This document shows positions 35,442 to 43,933 of a stretch of DNA of 64,000 bases, piece after piece; the first letter of the stretch is position 1; the number at the start of each line of letters is the position of its first letter. A program made the position numbers and the translations under genes. Below the pieces are notes generated by a model. It worked only from the letters and a program-made list of their open reading frames with translations. It had not been told where the DNA came from and made no database searches. Origin of the DNA: Bacillota bacterium (GTDB taxonomy: Bacteria; Bacillota; Clostridia; Oscillospirales; Oscillospiraceae); the NCBI GenBank assembly GCA_023459875.1, contig JAEWRY010000020.1:62001-126000 (forward strand), written 5' to 3'.

Positions 35442-37217
35442 GTGAAAAGCTATTATCATATTGTGAACGATATTGTTACGCTTGAATTGTTTTTGGATTC
35501 TTTTGAAATAAAGTCCAATACACAAAGCGCACGCTCTGTTTTAGTTCAGGTTTACTCTTCACAAACTGATAAGAACTACATAGAACGGATTATAAAGACG
35601 GTAAAAGATAAAATGCCCGCCGCCATCCTGGTGGGAACAACAACGGCGGGAGAAATCGCCCAAGGCAGTCTTATAACAGGCTCAATCGTCATATCCATCT
35701 CTATTTTTGATTATTCGGAGGTATACCCGATTGCCCTGCCCTGTTCGTCAGGCTCTGAATCTGAAATGGGTCAGCGGCTCATCCAGAAAATTGCGGAAAC
35801 AGGACTGGATGCTGCCGGTGTTCTCCTGTTTGCGACTACGCTGAGTATCAATATGTCAAATTTCATTAAAGGAATGACCCAGGAAGGAACCGGTTTTCCT
35901 GTTTTCGGCGGAGGCGCCGGGGTGTATAATCGAGCAGACAAAAGCTTCCTATTCTGCGGAGAACAATTCATGAATCAGGGAGTCGTTGCGGTGGTATTCG
36001 CCGGCAGAAATCTTCAAATTTACGCGCGGTCCTACCTGGGGTGGAAACCGCTCGGCAAAGAAATGACGATAACAGACGCGGACGGCATTCTTGTCAAAAC
36101 GGTGGATGACATCTGCGCCTTCGATATTTATCATCGTTACCTCAACATTCCCAATGACGAAGAATTTTTCAATAACGTATTGGAATTTCCCTTTCTTCTG
36201 GAACGGGACGGTGAAACTGTGGTGAGGGTCCCGTCGAGTGTGGATGAACATAACGGCATTTATTTTATTTCCGAACTGGATACGGGGGAGAAATGCCGTA
36301 TCGGATATGGGGATCCGGAAATCATTGTTCGGGATTCAAGCGCCGTTCAAAAACACATGAGCGATTTCGATCCGGATGCCATATTTCTGTATTCCTGCAT
36401 CTGCCGCCGATTTTTAATGCAATCCGATGTCAATTTTGAAACTCAGCCTTATGAGGCGATCGCGCCGACCGCAGGTTTTTACACATACGGGGAATTCTAT
36501 GGCCATGAAGATAAAATCCAGTTTTTGAATTCAAGCATTGTCATTGTAGGTATGCGGGAAGACGGTCAAGATAAAAGCAAAGTTAACCGGCAAAGAACGG
36601 TTTCTCCTCAAATCCCTTGCGAATCTGATCCATACTCCAATAAACACAACCGAATCGTCTCCCGGCTGCTGTACTTTATCAAAGCAGTGACGTCTGAGCT
36701 GGAGCAGGCGAACGAAGAACTCACCAGGCTTTCAACAACCGACAAGCTGACACAGATAAACAACAGGTTAATGCTTGACGACATTATGCAGTCGGAAATC
36801 GGAAGAAGCGAGCGGTATCAAAGGGGCTTTTCCATTATTCTGATGGACATCGATAACTTCAAGCATGTGAATGACAATTACGGACATATCACCGGAGATG
36901 AGGTGCTGATCTCAATGGCAAACATCTTAAAGGAAAATGTCCGAAATAACGACGCCGTGGGCAGATGGGGCGGAGACGAGTTTCTAATCGTACTTCTTGA
37001 AACAGATACCGATAAGGCATCACTCGTAGCGGAAAAGATAAGAACTATCATCAATTCCGCAGTATTTTCCGTACCGGAGCGTTTATCCTGCAGTTTTGGG
37101 GCCGCGAGTTACAGAGAAGGCGACACCAAAGACCGATTGCTGGCTCGGGCAGACAAGGCGCTCTACGAAGCAAAAAACAGCGGACGAAACAAAATCGTTT
37201 TCAGATCCCTGAACTGA
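35442..37217 (+). CDS. FIST-domain sensor diguanylate cyclase
   Basis: The roughly 591-residue protein joins an N-terminal FIST sensor domain (FIST_N from about residue 30, FIST_C to about residue 370) to a short coiled segment (SELEQANEELTRLSTTDKLT) and a GGDEF domain. The GGDEF motif is intact at residues 510-514, and the inhibitory I-site RNND is at 501-504, five residues before it. It should make cyclic di-GMP in response to a small ligand bound by FIST. No transmembrane segment is seen, so it is cytoplasmic. GTG 35442 has GGAAGGA nine bases upstream; ATG 35361 lacks one. Base composition is more A+T-rich than neighbouring genes, suggesting later acquisition. Confidence 0.88.
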   Translation: MKSYYHIVNDIVTLELFLDSFEIKSNTQSARSVLVQVYSSQTDKNYIERIIKTVKDKMPAAILVGTTTAGEIAQGSLITGSIVISISIFDYSEVYPIALPCSSGSESEMGQRLIQKIAETGLDAAGVLLFATTLSINMSNFIKGMTQEGTGFPVFGGGAGVYNRADKSFLFCGEQFMNQGVVAVVFAGRNLQIYARSYLGWKPLGKEMTITDADGILVKTVDDICAFDIYHRYLNIPNDEEFFNNVLEFPFLLERDGETVVRVPSSVDEHNGIYFISELDTGEKCRIGYGDPEIIVRDSSAVQKHMSDFDPDAIFLYSCICRRFLMQSDVNFETQPYEAIAPTAGFYTYGEFYGHEDKIQFLNSSIVIVGMREDGQDKSKVNRQRTVSPQIPCESDPYSNKHNRIVSRLLYFIKAVTSELEQANEELTRLSTTDKLTQINNRLMLDDIMQSEIGRSERYQRGFSIILMDIDNFKHVNDNYGHITGDEVLISMANILKENVRNNDAVGRWGGDEFLIVLLETDTDKASLVAEKIRTIINSAVFSVPERLSCSFGAASYREGDTKDRLLARADKALYEAKNSGRNKIVFRSLN

Positions 37218-37239
37218 ACAACACAAGGATTTAATATAT

Positions 37240-37269
37240 AAGGAAGCCTCGTCATTGACGAGGCTTCCT
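37240..37269. repeat. 30-nt hairpin, left flank of repeat copy 2
   Basis: AAGGAAGCCTCGTC, an ATT loop and the complementary arm form a strong hairpin, identical to 37478-37507. No T-run follows on either strand, so it is not a typical terminator, though it lies just after the FIST-GGDEF stop. Confidence 0.8.
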
Positions 37270-37281
37270 ACAGCCTGTCAA

Positions 37282-37477
37282 AAAAGTCCCTCGTCCTTTT
37301 CGCCACCGGCGAAAAGCTTTTGCGGATTTTGCGTTGCGCTCCGTGACCGAAATCCGCAAAAGGTTGAATACCAGTGCCTAGCGGGAATTCACTTCCCGCT
37401 AGGCACTCTTTGTGCGGCTCCACAGAGCCGCTTCCATCTTGTCGTTTTGTCGAAAAACATGGTTTTTCGGCAACCTC
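37282..37477. repeat. Dispersed structured intergenic element, copy 2
   Basis: This copy aligns with 11659-11854 with only small changes, most of them inside stems. Stem 3 pairs 37374-37386 with 37394-37406 without any mismatch. The CTTTTGCGGATTT/AAATCCGCAAAAG stem is also perfect here, whereas copy 1 has one mismatch. Direct 30-nt hairpin repeats bracket it. It fills most of the 324-bp gap between the converging FIST-GGDEF and LCP genes. Confidence 0.8.
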
Positions 37478-37507
37478 AAGGAAGCCTCGTCATTGACGAG
37501 GCTTCCT
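37478..37507. repeat. 30-nt hairpin, right flank of repeat copy 2
   Basis: The sequence is identical to 37240-37269, 238 bp away in direct orientation. Because it is self-complementary, its left copy could also pair with this one and close the whole element as one long stem. Confidence 0.8.
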
Positions 37508-37541
37508 GCGTAATGTAAAGTATTCTGATCTCCCGGGCTGT

Positions 37542-38591
37542 TTACTCCACCTGAAAAATATCCGCGACAGAGTCGGTTATCTCGGTTGTATAGGGGTTGA
37601 GCAGCTCGTTGATGATAGCAAGGCTCTTTTCCTTGTCCAGTTGGTAACACCAAGAGACTCCGTGATAATCCACCGAGCCGCTGCCGCAGGGAAGCGTGGC
37701 GGTATTCAGGTCATGATCGAGGTTGACCTTCACGGCCTGAGTTGCAAAATAGGTGATGTCGGTACCGGACAGATCGGTCTTAACATACTGGGAGAAAATA
37801 TCCACAAATCTGTTGAATTTGCTCAGTCCCGACCAGGACGCCACTTTTCTAGCGATTGCGGTAAGAAGCTTTTGCTGGGTGTGGGTGCGGCCGACGTCGG
37901 AATCAGAATAACCGGTGCCGTCGTTGTTTTTGCGGAATCTCACCACCTCCAGCGCCTGCTGTCCGTCCAGAGGCTGAACCCCCGCTTTATAGTGGATATG
38001 GAGATCCTGGGTGGGATCGTCATAATCCATGTCGATGGGCACATCAAAGTCCACGCCGCCGACGGCATCTACAAGCGCTTTGAATGCCTTAATATCCACA
38101 GTGATATAATAGTCGAGCGGGAAACCAACAAGATTGGAAACCTCTTTGGATAGTTCACTGATCCCGCCGACGGCATACGTATTGTTGATTTTGGGGTACT
38201 TCCGGTCAATCAGCGTATCCCTGGGGATGGACACCACCCCCACCGTCTGGTTTTTTACATCAAAGGAGACCACCATAATCGTGTCGGCGTTGCCGCTGGA
38301 CTGATCGCTGGCGGCCAGCAGGAAGGTATAAAACTGTTCCTTACGCGCCAGCGGGATGGGTGTGGGAGTACCCGGAACGTCGGCCCCCACATGGTTTTCG
38401 GCAAGCTCCGGCGTTTGGACGGGTTTCTGCGCCGGCGCGCGCACAATCAGCTTAAACCCGCAAAACGTAACCACTATAATTAAGGAGAGCACCACCAGAA
38501 CATGATATGCCCGGCGCAGCCACCGAAGCCTTTTGGGGGTCCTCTCCCGCTGTCGCAGCTCTTGCAAGAGTCGTCCTTCTTTCGTTACCAT
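37542..38591 (-). CDS. LytR-CpsA-Psr (LCP) family cell-wall ligase
   Basis: The 349-residue protein has a short basic N-terminus, one membrane helix (about residues 25-48) and an extracellular LCP domain. Typical segments are DTIMVVSFDVKNQTVGVVSIPRDTLI, KINNTYAVGG and the arginine-containing VVRFRKNNDGTGYSDSDVGR. LCP enzymes attach teichoic acids or other glycans to peptidoglycan. The N-terminal tail rich in Arg precedes the helix. It is a single-gene unit reading towards repeat copy 2. Confidence 0.92.
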   Translation of the reverse strand: MVTKEGRLLQELRQRERTPKRLRWLRRAYHVLVVLSLIIVVTFCGFKLIVRAPAQKPVQTPELAENHVGADVPGTPTPIPLARKEQFYTFLLAASDQSSGNADTIMVVSFDVKNQTVGVVSIPRDTLIDRKYPKINNTYAVGGISELSKEVSNLVGFPLDYYITVDIKAFKALVDAVGGVDFDVPIDMDYDDPTQDLHIHYKAGVQPLDGQQALEVVRFRKNNDGTGYSDSDVGRTHTQQKLLTAIARKVASWSGLSKFNRFVDIFSQYVKTDLSGTDITYFATQAVKVNLDHDLNTATLPCGSGSVDYHGVSWCYQLDKEKSLAIINELLNPYTTEITDSVADIFQVE

Positions 38592-38615
38592 TATGTCAAC
38601 TAAACTACGCTATTT

Positions 38616-38644
38616 AGTATACATAATCAGACGGAATTCGGCAA
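38616..38644 (-). promoter_or_regulatory. LCP gene promoter
   Basis: On the minus strand TTGCCG (38644-38639), a 17-bp spacer and TATACT (38621-38616) lie about 25 bp before the LCP start codon. Confidence 0.5.
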
Positions 38645-38689
38645 GAGAAAGTTTCGGCGTACCGCGAATAATTTGTCGTTTTGATAAGC

Positions 38690-38718
38690 TTGACTGTCTT
38701 TGCCTTATATGGTACAGT
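38690..38718 (+). promoter_or_regulatory. Promoter of the Crp/Fnr-ABC transporter operon
   Basis: TTGACT (38690-38695), a 17-bp spacer and TACAGT (38713-38718). A palindrome lies at the expected transcription start just downstream. Confidence 0.7.
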
Positions 38719-38724
38719 ATATAT

Positions 38725-38738
38725 GTCTCATATGAGAC
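38725..38738. promoter_or_regulatory. Perfect 14-bp palindrome, candidate operator
   Basis: GTCTCATATGAGAC is an exact inverted repeat placed 7-20 bp after the -10 hexamer and 17 bp before the regulator's start codon. The position suits repression, perhaps autoregulation by the Crp/Fnr-type protein encoded next. Confidence 0.55.
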
Positions 38739-38754
38739 AAAAAGGAGAGAGTTT

Positions 38755-39411
38755 ATGTCCGGTGTGGCCAGCCTGGAAGAAGAAATTTCTCTTCTTGACC
38801 AGACAGCGTTATTTCACGATCTCCCTGTCGCGATACTGCGGCAGGCGCTCTGCCATGCGGACTGTACCCGTCGCACCTTTGTGAAAGGGGCTCTTCTCTA
38901 TACGCCGCACGCTTTCGAGCGCAGCCTGGGAATCCTTGCCGCCGGAACGGTTCAGGTAACGAAGGGCGAGCTTATCATGAGCATCTTGCGGCACGGCGAT
39001 CTCTTCGGCGCAGCCGCGCTGTTTAACGACGCCTCGGATTACGCAACCACACTCACCGCAAAAAGCGACTGCGTCGTCCTGTTTTTCCCTCAGTCCCTGA
39101 TTTCCTCCCTTATGGCCCAGTATCCCGCTTTGGCCCTGCGGTATATTTGTTATCTTTCGGGAAGAGTCCGGTTTCTGAGCGACCGGCTGGACAGTTTGGC
39201 CGCCGGTTCCGCCCAGCAGAAACTGGGGCAATTTTTGCTTCAGAATTTGGAAGGGGATCTGGCAGAACCCCGCTGCCCGGCAACCGAGCTGGCGGGGCGC
39301 CTGGGCATCAGCCGGGCCTCCCTCTACCGCGCCTTTGAACAGCTGGAGCTTTCCGGCGCGATCCGCCGGGAGGGGAAGGCCATCCGGGTTCTGAACACAT
39401 CACTGCTTTGA
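38755..39411 (+). CDS. Crp/Fnr family transcriptional regulator
   Basis: The 218-residue protein has an N-terminal cyclic-nucleotide-binding-like beta-barrel (roughly residues 15-130), a dimerisation helix and a C-terminal helix-turn-helix in ATELAGRLGISRASLYRAFE (around residue 172). The frame is open from 38533, but AGGAGAG before ATG 38755 gives the normal length. A cysteine pair near the N-terminus (C34, C38) is not the four-cysteine pattern of FNR. It overlaps or abuts the ABC substrate-binding gene, so it probably controls that operon. Confidence 0.88.
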   Translation: MSGVASLEEEISLLDQTALFHDLPVAILRQALCHADCTRRTFVKGALLYTPHAFERSLGILAAGTVQVTKGELIMSILRHGDLFGAAALFNDASDYATTLTAKSDCVVLFFPQSLISSLMAQYPALALRYICYLSGRVRFLSDRLDSLAAGSAQQKLGQFLLQNLEGDLAEPRCPATELAGRLGISRASLYRAFEQLELSGAIRREGKAIRVLNTSLL

Positions 39412-39425
39412 AAGGAATGACTGCT

Positions 39426-40487
39426 TTGAACTTAAAACGTTATTTCGCGCTTCTCCTGGTATTTGTTGTCATAACGGGTCTTACCGCCTGCAGCTTTTTC
39501 TCCTCCGCTCCGAGCCCGTCGCCTGCCGCAGCTTCCCCCAGCGCTTCCCCAAGCCCTTCGTCCGCCAGCAGGACAACGGTAAATCTCACCCTGCTCAAAG
39601 GTCCCACCGGCGTCGGCGCCGCTAAGCTGCTTTCCGATAACGACGCCGGACTTACCGAAAACAGCTACAAGGTTACGGTATCCAGCGACAACTCCGAAGT
39701 GGCGGCAAGGCTCACGAGCGGCCAGACCGACATCGCCGCCCTTGCCACCAACGTGGCTGCCAACCTCTTCAACAAATCGGGCGGGGACATCAAGCTTCTC
39801 GCCCTCAACACCCTGGGCGTCCTTTATATTCTGGAGCGGGGCGGCACCAACGTAAACTCCGTGACCGATCTCAAGGGAAAAACTCTCTACGCCACCGGTC
39901 AGGGCGCAAACCCAGAGTTTGTGCTGAACTTTCTTCTGGAACAGAACGGCCTCGTACCGGGAACCGATGTGAAGATCGTCTGGAAAACCTCCGACGAGGT
40001 TTCCGCCCTGATGCTCACAGGAGACGCAGAATACTGTATGCTTCCCGTGCCTGCCGCGACAGCGCTGGAACTGAAAACCGTCTCTTCCGACGCCGCTTCA
40101 AAGATCATTCCCGTTCTGGATCTCACCGAGGAATGGGATAACGCGACCGACAGCAGCTCTCTGATCATGGGCTGCGTGGTGGTACGCAGGGAGTTCGCTG
40201 AAGAAAACCCCCAGGCGGTCTCCGATTTTCTGACCGAATACGCCTCCTCCATCCAATATGTGAAGGATCACCCTGATGAGGCCGCGGTTTTGGTTGCCCG
40301 CTATGGGATCACCCCCAGCGAAGCCATTGCCAAGGCCGCTATCCCCGACTGTAATCTCATCTGCGTGTCCGGCAAGGATATGAGAGACGCCATTCAGGGT
40401 TACTACGAGGTGCTTTTCTCCGTAGATCCCGCTTCCATCGGAGGGTCGATTCCCGATGACTCGTTTTACTTCTTTGTCCAAAAATAA
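39426..40487 (+). CDS. ABC transporter substrate-binding lipoprotein (NitT/TauT-like)
   Basis: The roughly 353-residue protein has a lipoprotein signal ending in LTAC (lipid-modified Cys about 22), a Ser/Pro/Ala linker, and an NMT1/SsuA-like binding domain. TTG 39426 is chosen because AAAGGA (39411-39416) sits nine bases upstream; ATG 39417 would be too close. It overlaps the permease gene by 32 bases. This class imports nitrate, taurine, thiamine precursors or related small molecules; the substrate cannot be told from sequence. Confidence 0.87.
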   Translation: MNLKRYFALLLVFVVITGLTACSFFSSAPSPSPAAASPSASPSPSSASRTTVNLTLLKGPTGVGAAKLLSDNDAGLTENSYKVTVSSDNSEVAARLTSGQTDIAALATNVAANLFNKSGGDIKLLALNTLGVLYILERGGTNVNSVTDLKGKTLYATGQGANPEFVLNFLLEQNGLVPGTDVKIVWKTSDEVSALMLTGDAEYCMLPVPAATALELKTVSSDAASKIIPVLDLTEEWDNATDSSSLIMGCVVVRREFAEENPQAVSDFLTEYASSIQYVKDHPDEAAVLVARYGITPSEAIAKAAIPDCNLICVSGKDMRDAIQGYYEVLFSVDPASIGGSIPDDSFYFFVQK

Positions 40488-41223
40488 AGTCCTCCGTATT
40501 CTGCTGCCCCCGGTCTTCTGGCTGGGGGTTTGGCAGTTTGCGGCCATATCCGTGGGCAAGGAGATCCTTCTGCCCTCTCCCCTGGCCGTCCTCACGACCC
40601 TCAAAACCCTCGCCGTTACCCCAGTCTTCTGGCAGACCTCGCTGTTATCCCTGATCCGTATTTTCGCGGGCTTCTGGTGCGGCGCCATCGCGGGGACGCT
40701 GGTTGCCGTGGCGACATTCGCCGTTCCCCTGGCCGATACCCTCCTCTCCCCGGCGGTCCGGGTCATCCGCGCTACTCCCGTGGTCTCTTTTATTATTCTT
40801 GTCCTGTTGTGGATCGGCTCCGGGCTGGTCCCCGGCGTCATTTCCGCACTGATGGTCCTTCCCGTCCTCTGGGAAAATGTGCGCGGCGGTCTCCTCGGGA
40901 CCGATCCGCTGCTGTTGGAGATGGCGCGGGCGTACCGTTTTGGTCCGTTTAAAACAGCCCGTCTCATTTATTATCCTTCGGTGCGCCCGCCGTTTAACGT
41001 GGGGTGCCGCACCGGCCTTGGACTGGCCTGGAAAGCGGGTGTGGCGGCCGAGGTGCTCTGCCAGCCGGAGCTCGCCATCGGCTCCAGGGTGTATTACTCC
41101 AAGATCACTTTAGATTCTCCTGCCCTTTTTGCCTGGACTCTGGTTGTCATTCTGCTCAGCTTTTTGCTGGAGTGGGCCATTTCGGCTTTATTCCGAAGGC
41201 TGGAAAGGGGAGCGCATTCATGA
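40456..41223 (+). CDS. ABC transporter permease (NitT/TauT-like)
   Basis: The 255-residue membrane protein has about six helices and the BPD_transp_1 signature region near [21 protein letters not shown], which contacts the ATPase. The frame starts inside the preceding gene (overlap 32 bp), implying coupled translation. Its ATP-binding partner overlaps the 3' end by four bases. Confidence 0.9.
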   Translation: MTRFTSLSKNKVLRILLPPVFWLGVWQFAAISVGKEILLPSPLAVLTTLKTLAVTPVFWQTSLLSLIRIFAGFWCGAIAGTLVAVATFAVPLADTLLSPAVRVIRATPVVSFIILVLLWIGSGLVPGVISALMVLPVLWENVRGGLLGTDPLLLEMARAYRFGPFKTARLIYYPSVRPPFNVGCRTGLGLAWKAGVAAEVLCQPELAIGSRVYYSKITLDSPALFAWTLVVILLSFLLEWAISALFRRLERGAHS

Positions 41224-41801
41224 TATCTCTGGAGCACGTCACCGTCCGCTTCGGCGAAAAGCTTGTGCTGGACGATTTTTCTCTCACGGTACCGGAAACC
41301 GGCATCACCGCCGTTACCGGCGAGTCCGGCTGCGGCAAAACCACCCTGCTGCGTGTCCTGGCCGGCCTGCAGCCGGTCCAATTCGGCCGTGTAACGGGAA
41401 TTACTCCCCGTCAGACAGCCTTTCTTTTTCAGGAAAACCGTCTGCTTACCTGGCGCACGGTCCAGCAGCATATCACGGATGTCCTCCCAAAAGACCGCAA
41501 GATGGAGGCCGCTTCCCTCCTTAACCTCATCGGGCTTTCGGGCGAGGCTAAAAACTATCCCGCGGCCCTGTCGGGCGGAATGGCGCGCAGATTGGCGCTG
41601 GGCAGGGCGTTGGCACTGGGCGGAGAGCTGTATCTTCTGGACGAGCCCTTCACCGGGGTGGGGCCGGAGCATCAGCACCGCATCCTGGAGGGCATCAGGG
41701 GGCTCGGTAAGCGCGTGTTTCTTGTTACCCACGAGGAAGAGGTCCTCGCGCTCGCCGACCGGGTCTTTTTATTTTCCGGTCCGCCTCTTAAACTGCGTTA
41801 A
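41220..41801 (+). CDS. ABC transporter ATP-binding protein
   Basis: The 193-residue ATPase has Walker A GESGCGKT (34-41), the signature LSGGM (116-120), Walker B LYLLDEP (136-142) and the H-loop in VTHEEEVL. It is shorter than the usual 240-260 residues of this class, with a trimmed region between Walker A and the signature. ATG 41220 overlaps the permease stop; the longer frame upstream lies inside the permease gene and is rejected. With the two preceding genes it forms an importer. Confidence 0.92.
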   Translation: MISLEHVTVRFGEKLVLDDFSLTVPETGITAVTGESGCGKTTLLRVLAGLQPVQFGRVTGITPRQTAFLFQENRLLTWRTVQQHITDVLPKDRKMEAASLLNLIGLSGEAKNYPAALSGGMARRLALGRALALGGELYLLDEPFTGVGPEHQHRILEGIRGLGKRVFLVTHEEEVLALADRVFLFSGPPLKLR

Positions 41802-41859
41802 AATTATGTCTTTCACTGCCAATTTTACTTGCCGGCGCTACTTTTTTCAGAGAAAGCAC

Positions 41860-41888
41860 TTGCTTTCCCGCCTTTTTTGTGATATGCT
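41860..41888 (+). promoter_or_regulatory. Promoter of the rimP-nusA-infB operon
   Basis: TTGCTT (41860-41865), a 17-bp spacer and TATGCT (41883-41888) preceded by TGA make an extended -10 promoter about 110 bp before rimP. Confidence 0.6.
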
Positions 41889-41917
41889 GACACAGTCGTA
41901 ATGTAACTATCCGTTTT

Positions 41918-41944
41918 GAGTGGGGCCCGCCCCGCTCTTTCTTT
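41918..41944 (+). promoter_or_regulatory. Leader hairpin before rimP, possible attenuator
   Basis: GAGTGGGG (41918-41925) pairs with CCCCGCTC (41930-41937) around a four-base loop and is followed by TTTCTTTT. It resembles a weak terminator in the leader of the nusA operon, where NusA-dependent attenuation is known in other bacteria. Confidence 0.4.
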
Positions 41945-41999
41945 TGTGAAAAATGGGAAATGTAAATTTATGGGTATTTGCCTTGCAGGAGGGGCATTC

Positions 42000-42443
42000 A
42001 TGTCGAAAGTGATTGAGAAGACCGCAGCCCTGGCCGCTTCCATTGCCCAGGCAAACGGATGTACCCTTTGGGACGTGGAGTATGTAAAGGAAGCCGGCGC
42101 CTGGTTTCTCCGGGTCTATATCGACAAGGAAGACGGCGTTTCCATTCATGACTGCGAAGCGATAAGCCGTCCCTTGTCGGACGCGCTGGATGAAGCCGAC
42201 CCTATTGAGGGGAGTTATACCCTCGAGGTATCCTCTGCGGGCATTGACCGGATTCTTAAAAAGCCCGAACATTTTGCAGCTTTTTTGGGCAGTATGGTGG
42301 ATGTAAAGCTTTACAAGGCCATCGACGGCAAAAAGGGACTCTCGGGCAGGCTGGAAACCTATGATAACGGTGATATTACCGTAGGCGGCGCGGCACTCAA
42401 AAAGCAAGATGTGGCGCAGGTGCGCCTACATGTAGATTTTTAA
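42000..42443 (+). CDS. rimP: Ribosome maturation factor RimP
   Basis: The 147-residue protein matches RimP (DUF150), needed for 30S subunit maturation. Typical segments are WDVEYVKEAGAWFLRVYIDKE, SYTLEVSSAGIDR and LKKPEHF. GGAGGGG lies before ATG 42000; the frame is open from 41916 without another good start. It is the first gene of the nusA operon. Confidence 0.93.
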   Translation: MSKVIEKTAALAASIAQANGCTLWDVEYVKEAGAWFLRVYIDKEDGVSIHDCEAISRPLSDALDEADPIEGSYTLEVSSAGIDRILKKPEHFAAFLGSMVDVKLYKAIDGKKGLSGRLETYDNGDITVGGAALKKQDVAQVRLHVDF

Positions 42444-42456
42444 GGAGAGCGGGATC

Positions 42457-43617
42457 ATGGCTAAAAGAAATGCAAAGCCTCAGAAATCAAACGAGCTGGA
42501 CGGCAGGGAGTTTTTTGCCGCCATTTCCATGATCGAACGGGAAAAGGGGATTCCCAAGGCTTATATGCTGGATAAGATCACCCAGGCTCTCATCTCTGCT
42601 TACAAGCGTGACCATGAGGGAATTGGGGATAATGTTACGGTAGATGCCAACGAGACAGCCGGCGAAGTCCGTATGTACGTGAAAAAAGACGTGGTGGAGA
42701 CTGTTGATAACCCCTCCACCGAAATTTCCCTGGAGGAAGCCCGTCTCTCCCTCCCCCAGGCCCAGTATGGAGATGTTGTCCGAATTGAGATCAAGGCCCG
42801 CAGCTTTGGCCGGATCGCCGCCCAAACGGCGCGTCAGGTCATCATCCAGGGGATGCGCGAGGCCGAGCGCAGCATGGTCTATGATGAATTCAATTCCAAG
42901 GAGCACGAGATGCTCACCGGCATTGTCACCCGGATCGACCCCCGCAGCGGCGCAATCACTTTGCGGATCAGCAGCGGCAGCGGAGAGGCAACGGACGCCT
43001 ATCTGGCTCCCGCCGAGCAGGTGCGGGGCGAGGTCATTAAGGAAGGCGACCGCCTTAAGGTTTACGTGGTGGAGGTGCGCCGCAGCGCCCGCGGGCCCCA
43101 GGTGCTCATTTCCCGCACCCATCCCGGTCTGGTGAAGCGCCTCTTTGAGCTGGAGGTCCCCGAAATCTACGACGGAACGGTGGAGGTGCGCTCCATCGCC
43201 CGTGAAGCGGGCAGCCGTACCAAGCTCGCCGTCTGGTCTTCCGATTCCAACGTGGATCCCATCGGCGCGTGCGTCGGGCCCCGCTCCAGCCGGGTGAACA
43301 ACGTTGTGGAAGAACTCCGGGGCGAAAAAGTGGATATCATAAAGTACAGCGACGACCCCGCTTCTTATGTGGCCGCCGCTCTTTCCCCCGCGGACGTGAT
43401 CAGCGTGGAAACTCTGGAGGGCGGCAAGAGCTGCCGGGTGATCGTGCCCGACGATCAGTTATCCCTTGCAATCGGCAAGGAGGGGCAGAACGCCCGCCTG
43501 GCCGCAAAACTCACCGGATTCAAAATCGATATCAAGCCGCAGAGCGCTCCGGGCGGCCCCCCCCCAGCGCAGGAGCCGGAGATCGATCTGATCGCCGAGG
43601 AACCGGAAGACAGGTAA
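42457..43617 (+). CDS. nusA: Transcription termination/antitermination factor NusA
   Basis: The 386-residue protein has the NusA N-terminal RNA polymerase-binding domain, an S1 domain (around residues 135-200) and two KH domains, with the conserved EIYDGTVEVRSIAREAGSR and IGACVGPRSSRV segments. There is no C-terminal acidic repeat domain, as usual in Gram-positives. AAGGAGAG precedes the ATG, 13 bp after rimP. Confidence 0.95.
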   Translation: MAKRNAKPQKSNELDGREFFAAISMIEREKGIPKAYMLDKITQALISAYKRDHEGIGDNVTVDANETAGEVRMYVKKDVVETVDNPSTEISLEEARLSLPQAQYGDVVRIEIKARSFGRIAAQTARQVIIQGMREAERSMVYDEFNSKEHEMLTGIVTRIDPRSGAITLRISSGSGEATDAYLAPAEQVRGEVIKEGDRLKVYVVEVRRSARGPQVLISRTHPGLVKRLFELEVPEIYDGTVEVRSIAREAGSRTKLAVWSSDSNVDPIGACVGPRSSRVNNVVEELRGEKVDIIKYSDDPASYVAAALSPADVISVETLEGGKSCRVIVPDDQLSLAIGKEGQNARLAAKLTGFKIDIKPQSAPGGPPPAQEPEIDLIAEEPEDR

Positions 43618-43657
43618 TCCTCCGATAGAAGTAAATTGGGTTGGGAGGTGAGGTAAG

Positions 43658-43933
43658 GTGCCAAAAAAAATACCCCTGCGGCAATGTCTCGGCTGCCGGG
43701 AAATGAAGCCGAAGCGGGAACTTATCCGGGTGGTAAAATCCCCGGAGGGAGAAATCTCTCTGGACTTCAAGGGCAAGAAACCTGGACGGGGCGCTTACCT
43801 GTGCCCCGATGAAGAGTGTCTGAAACGCGCCAGAAAGTCAAAGGCTCTGGAACGCGCTTTTTCCATGCAGATGCCGGACGGCATCTACGACTCGCTCGCA
43901 GCAGAAATGAAAGAGGGAACTGCCCATGGCTGA
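43658..43933 (+). CDS. ylxR: YlxR family RNA-binding protein (RnpM)
   Basis: The 91-residue basic protein shows the YlxR motif PLRQCLGCREMKPKRELIRV and GRGAYLC. B. subtilis YlxR (RnpM) binds RNase P RNA. GGGAGGTGAGG lies upstream; the coding start is a GTG. It overlaps the next gene by eight bases, the usual order after nusA. Confidence 0.92.
   Translation: MPKKIPLRQCLGCREMKPKRELIRVVKSPEGEISLDFKGKKPGRGAYLCPDEECLKRARKSKALERAFSMQMPDGIYDSLAAEMKEGTAHG

Noticed and set aside
11659..37477. CRISPR array
   Set aside because: Repeats occur only as two distant copies and as paired hairpins; no series of regularly spaced short repeats exists in the window.
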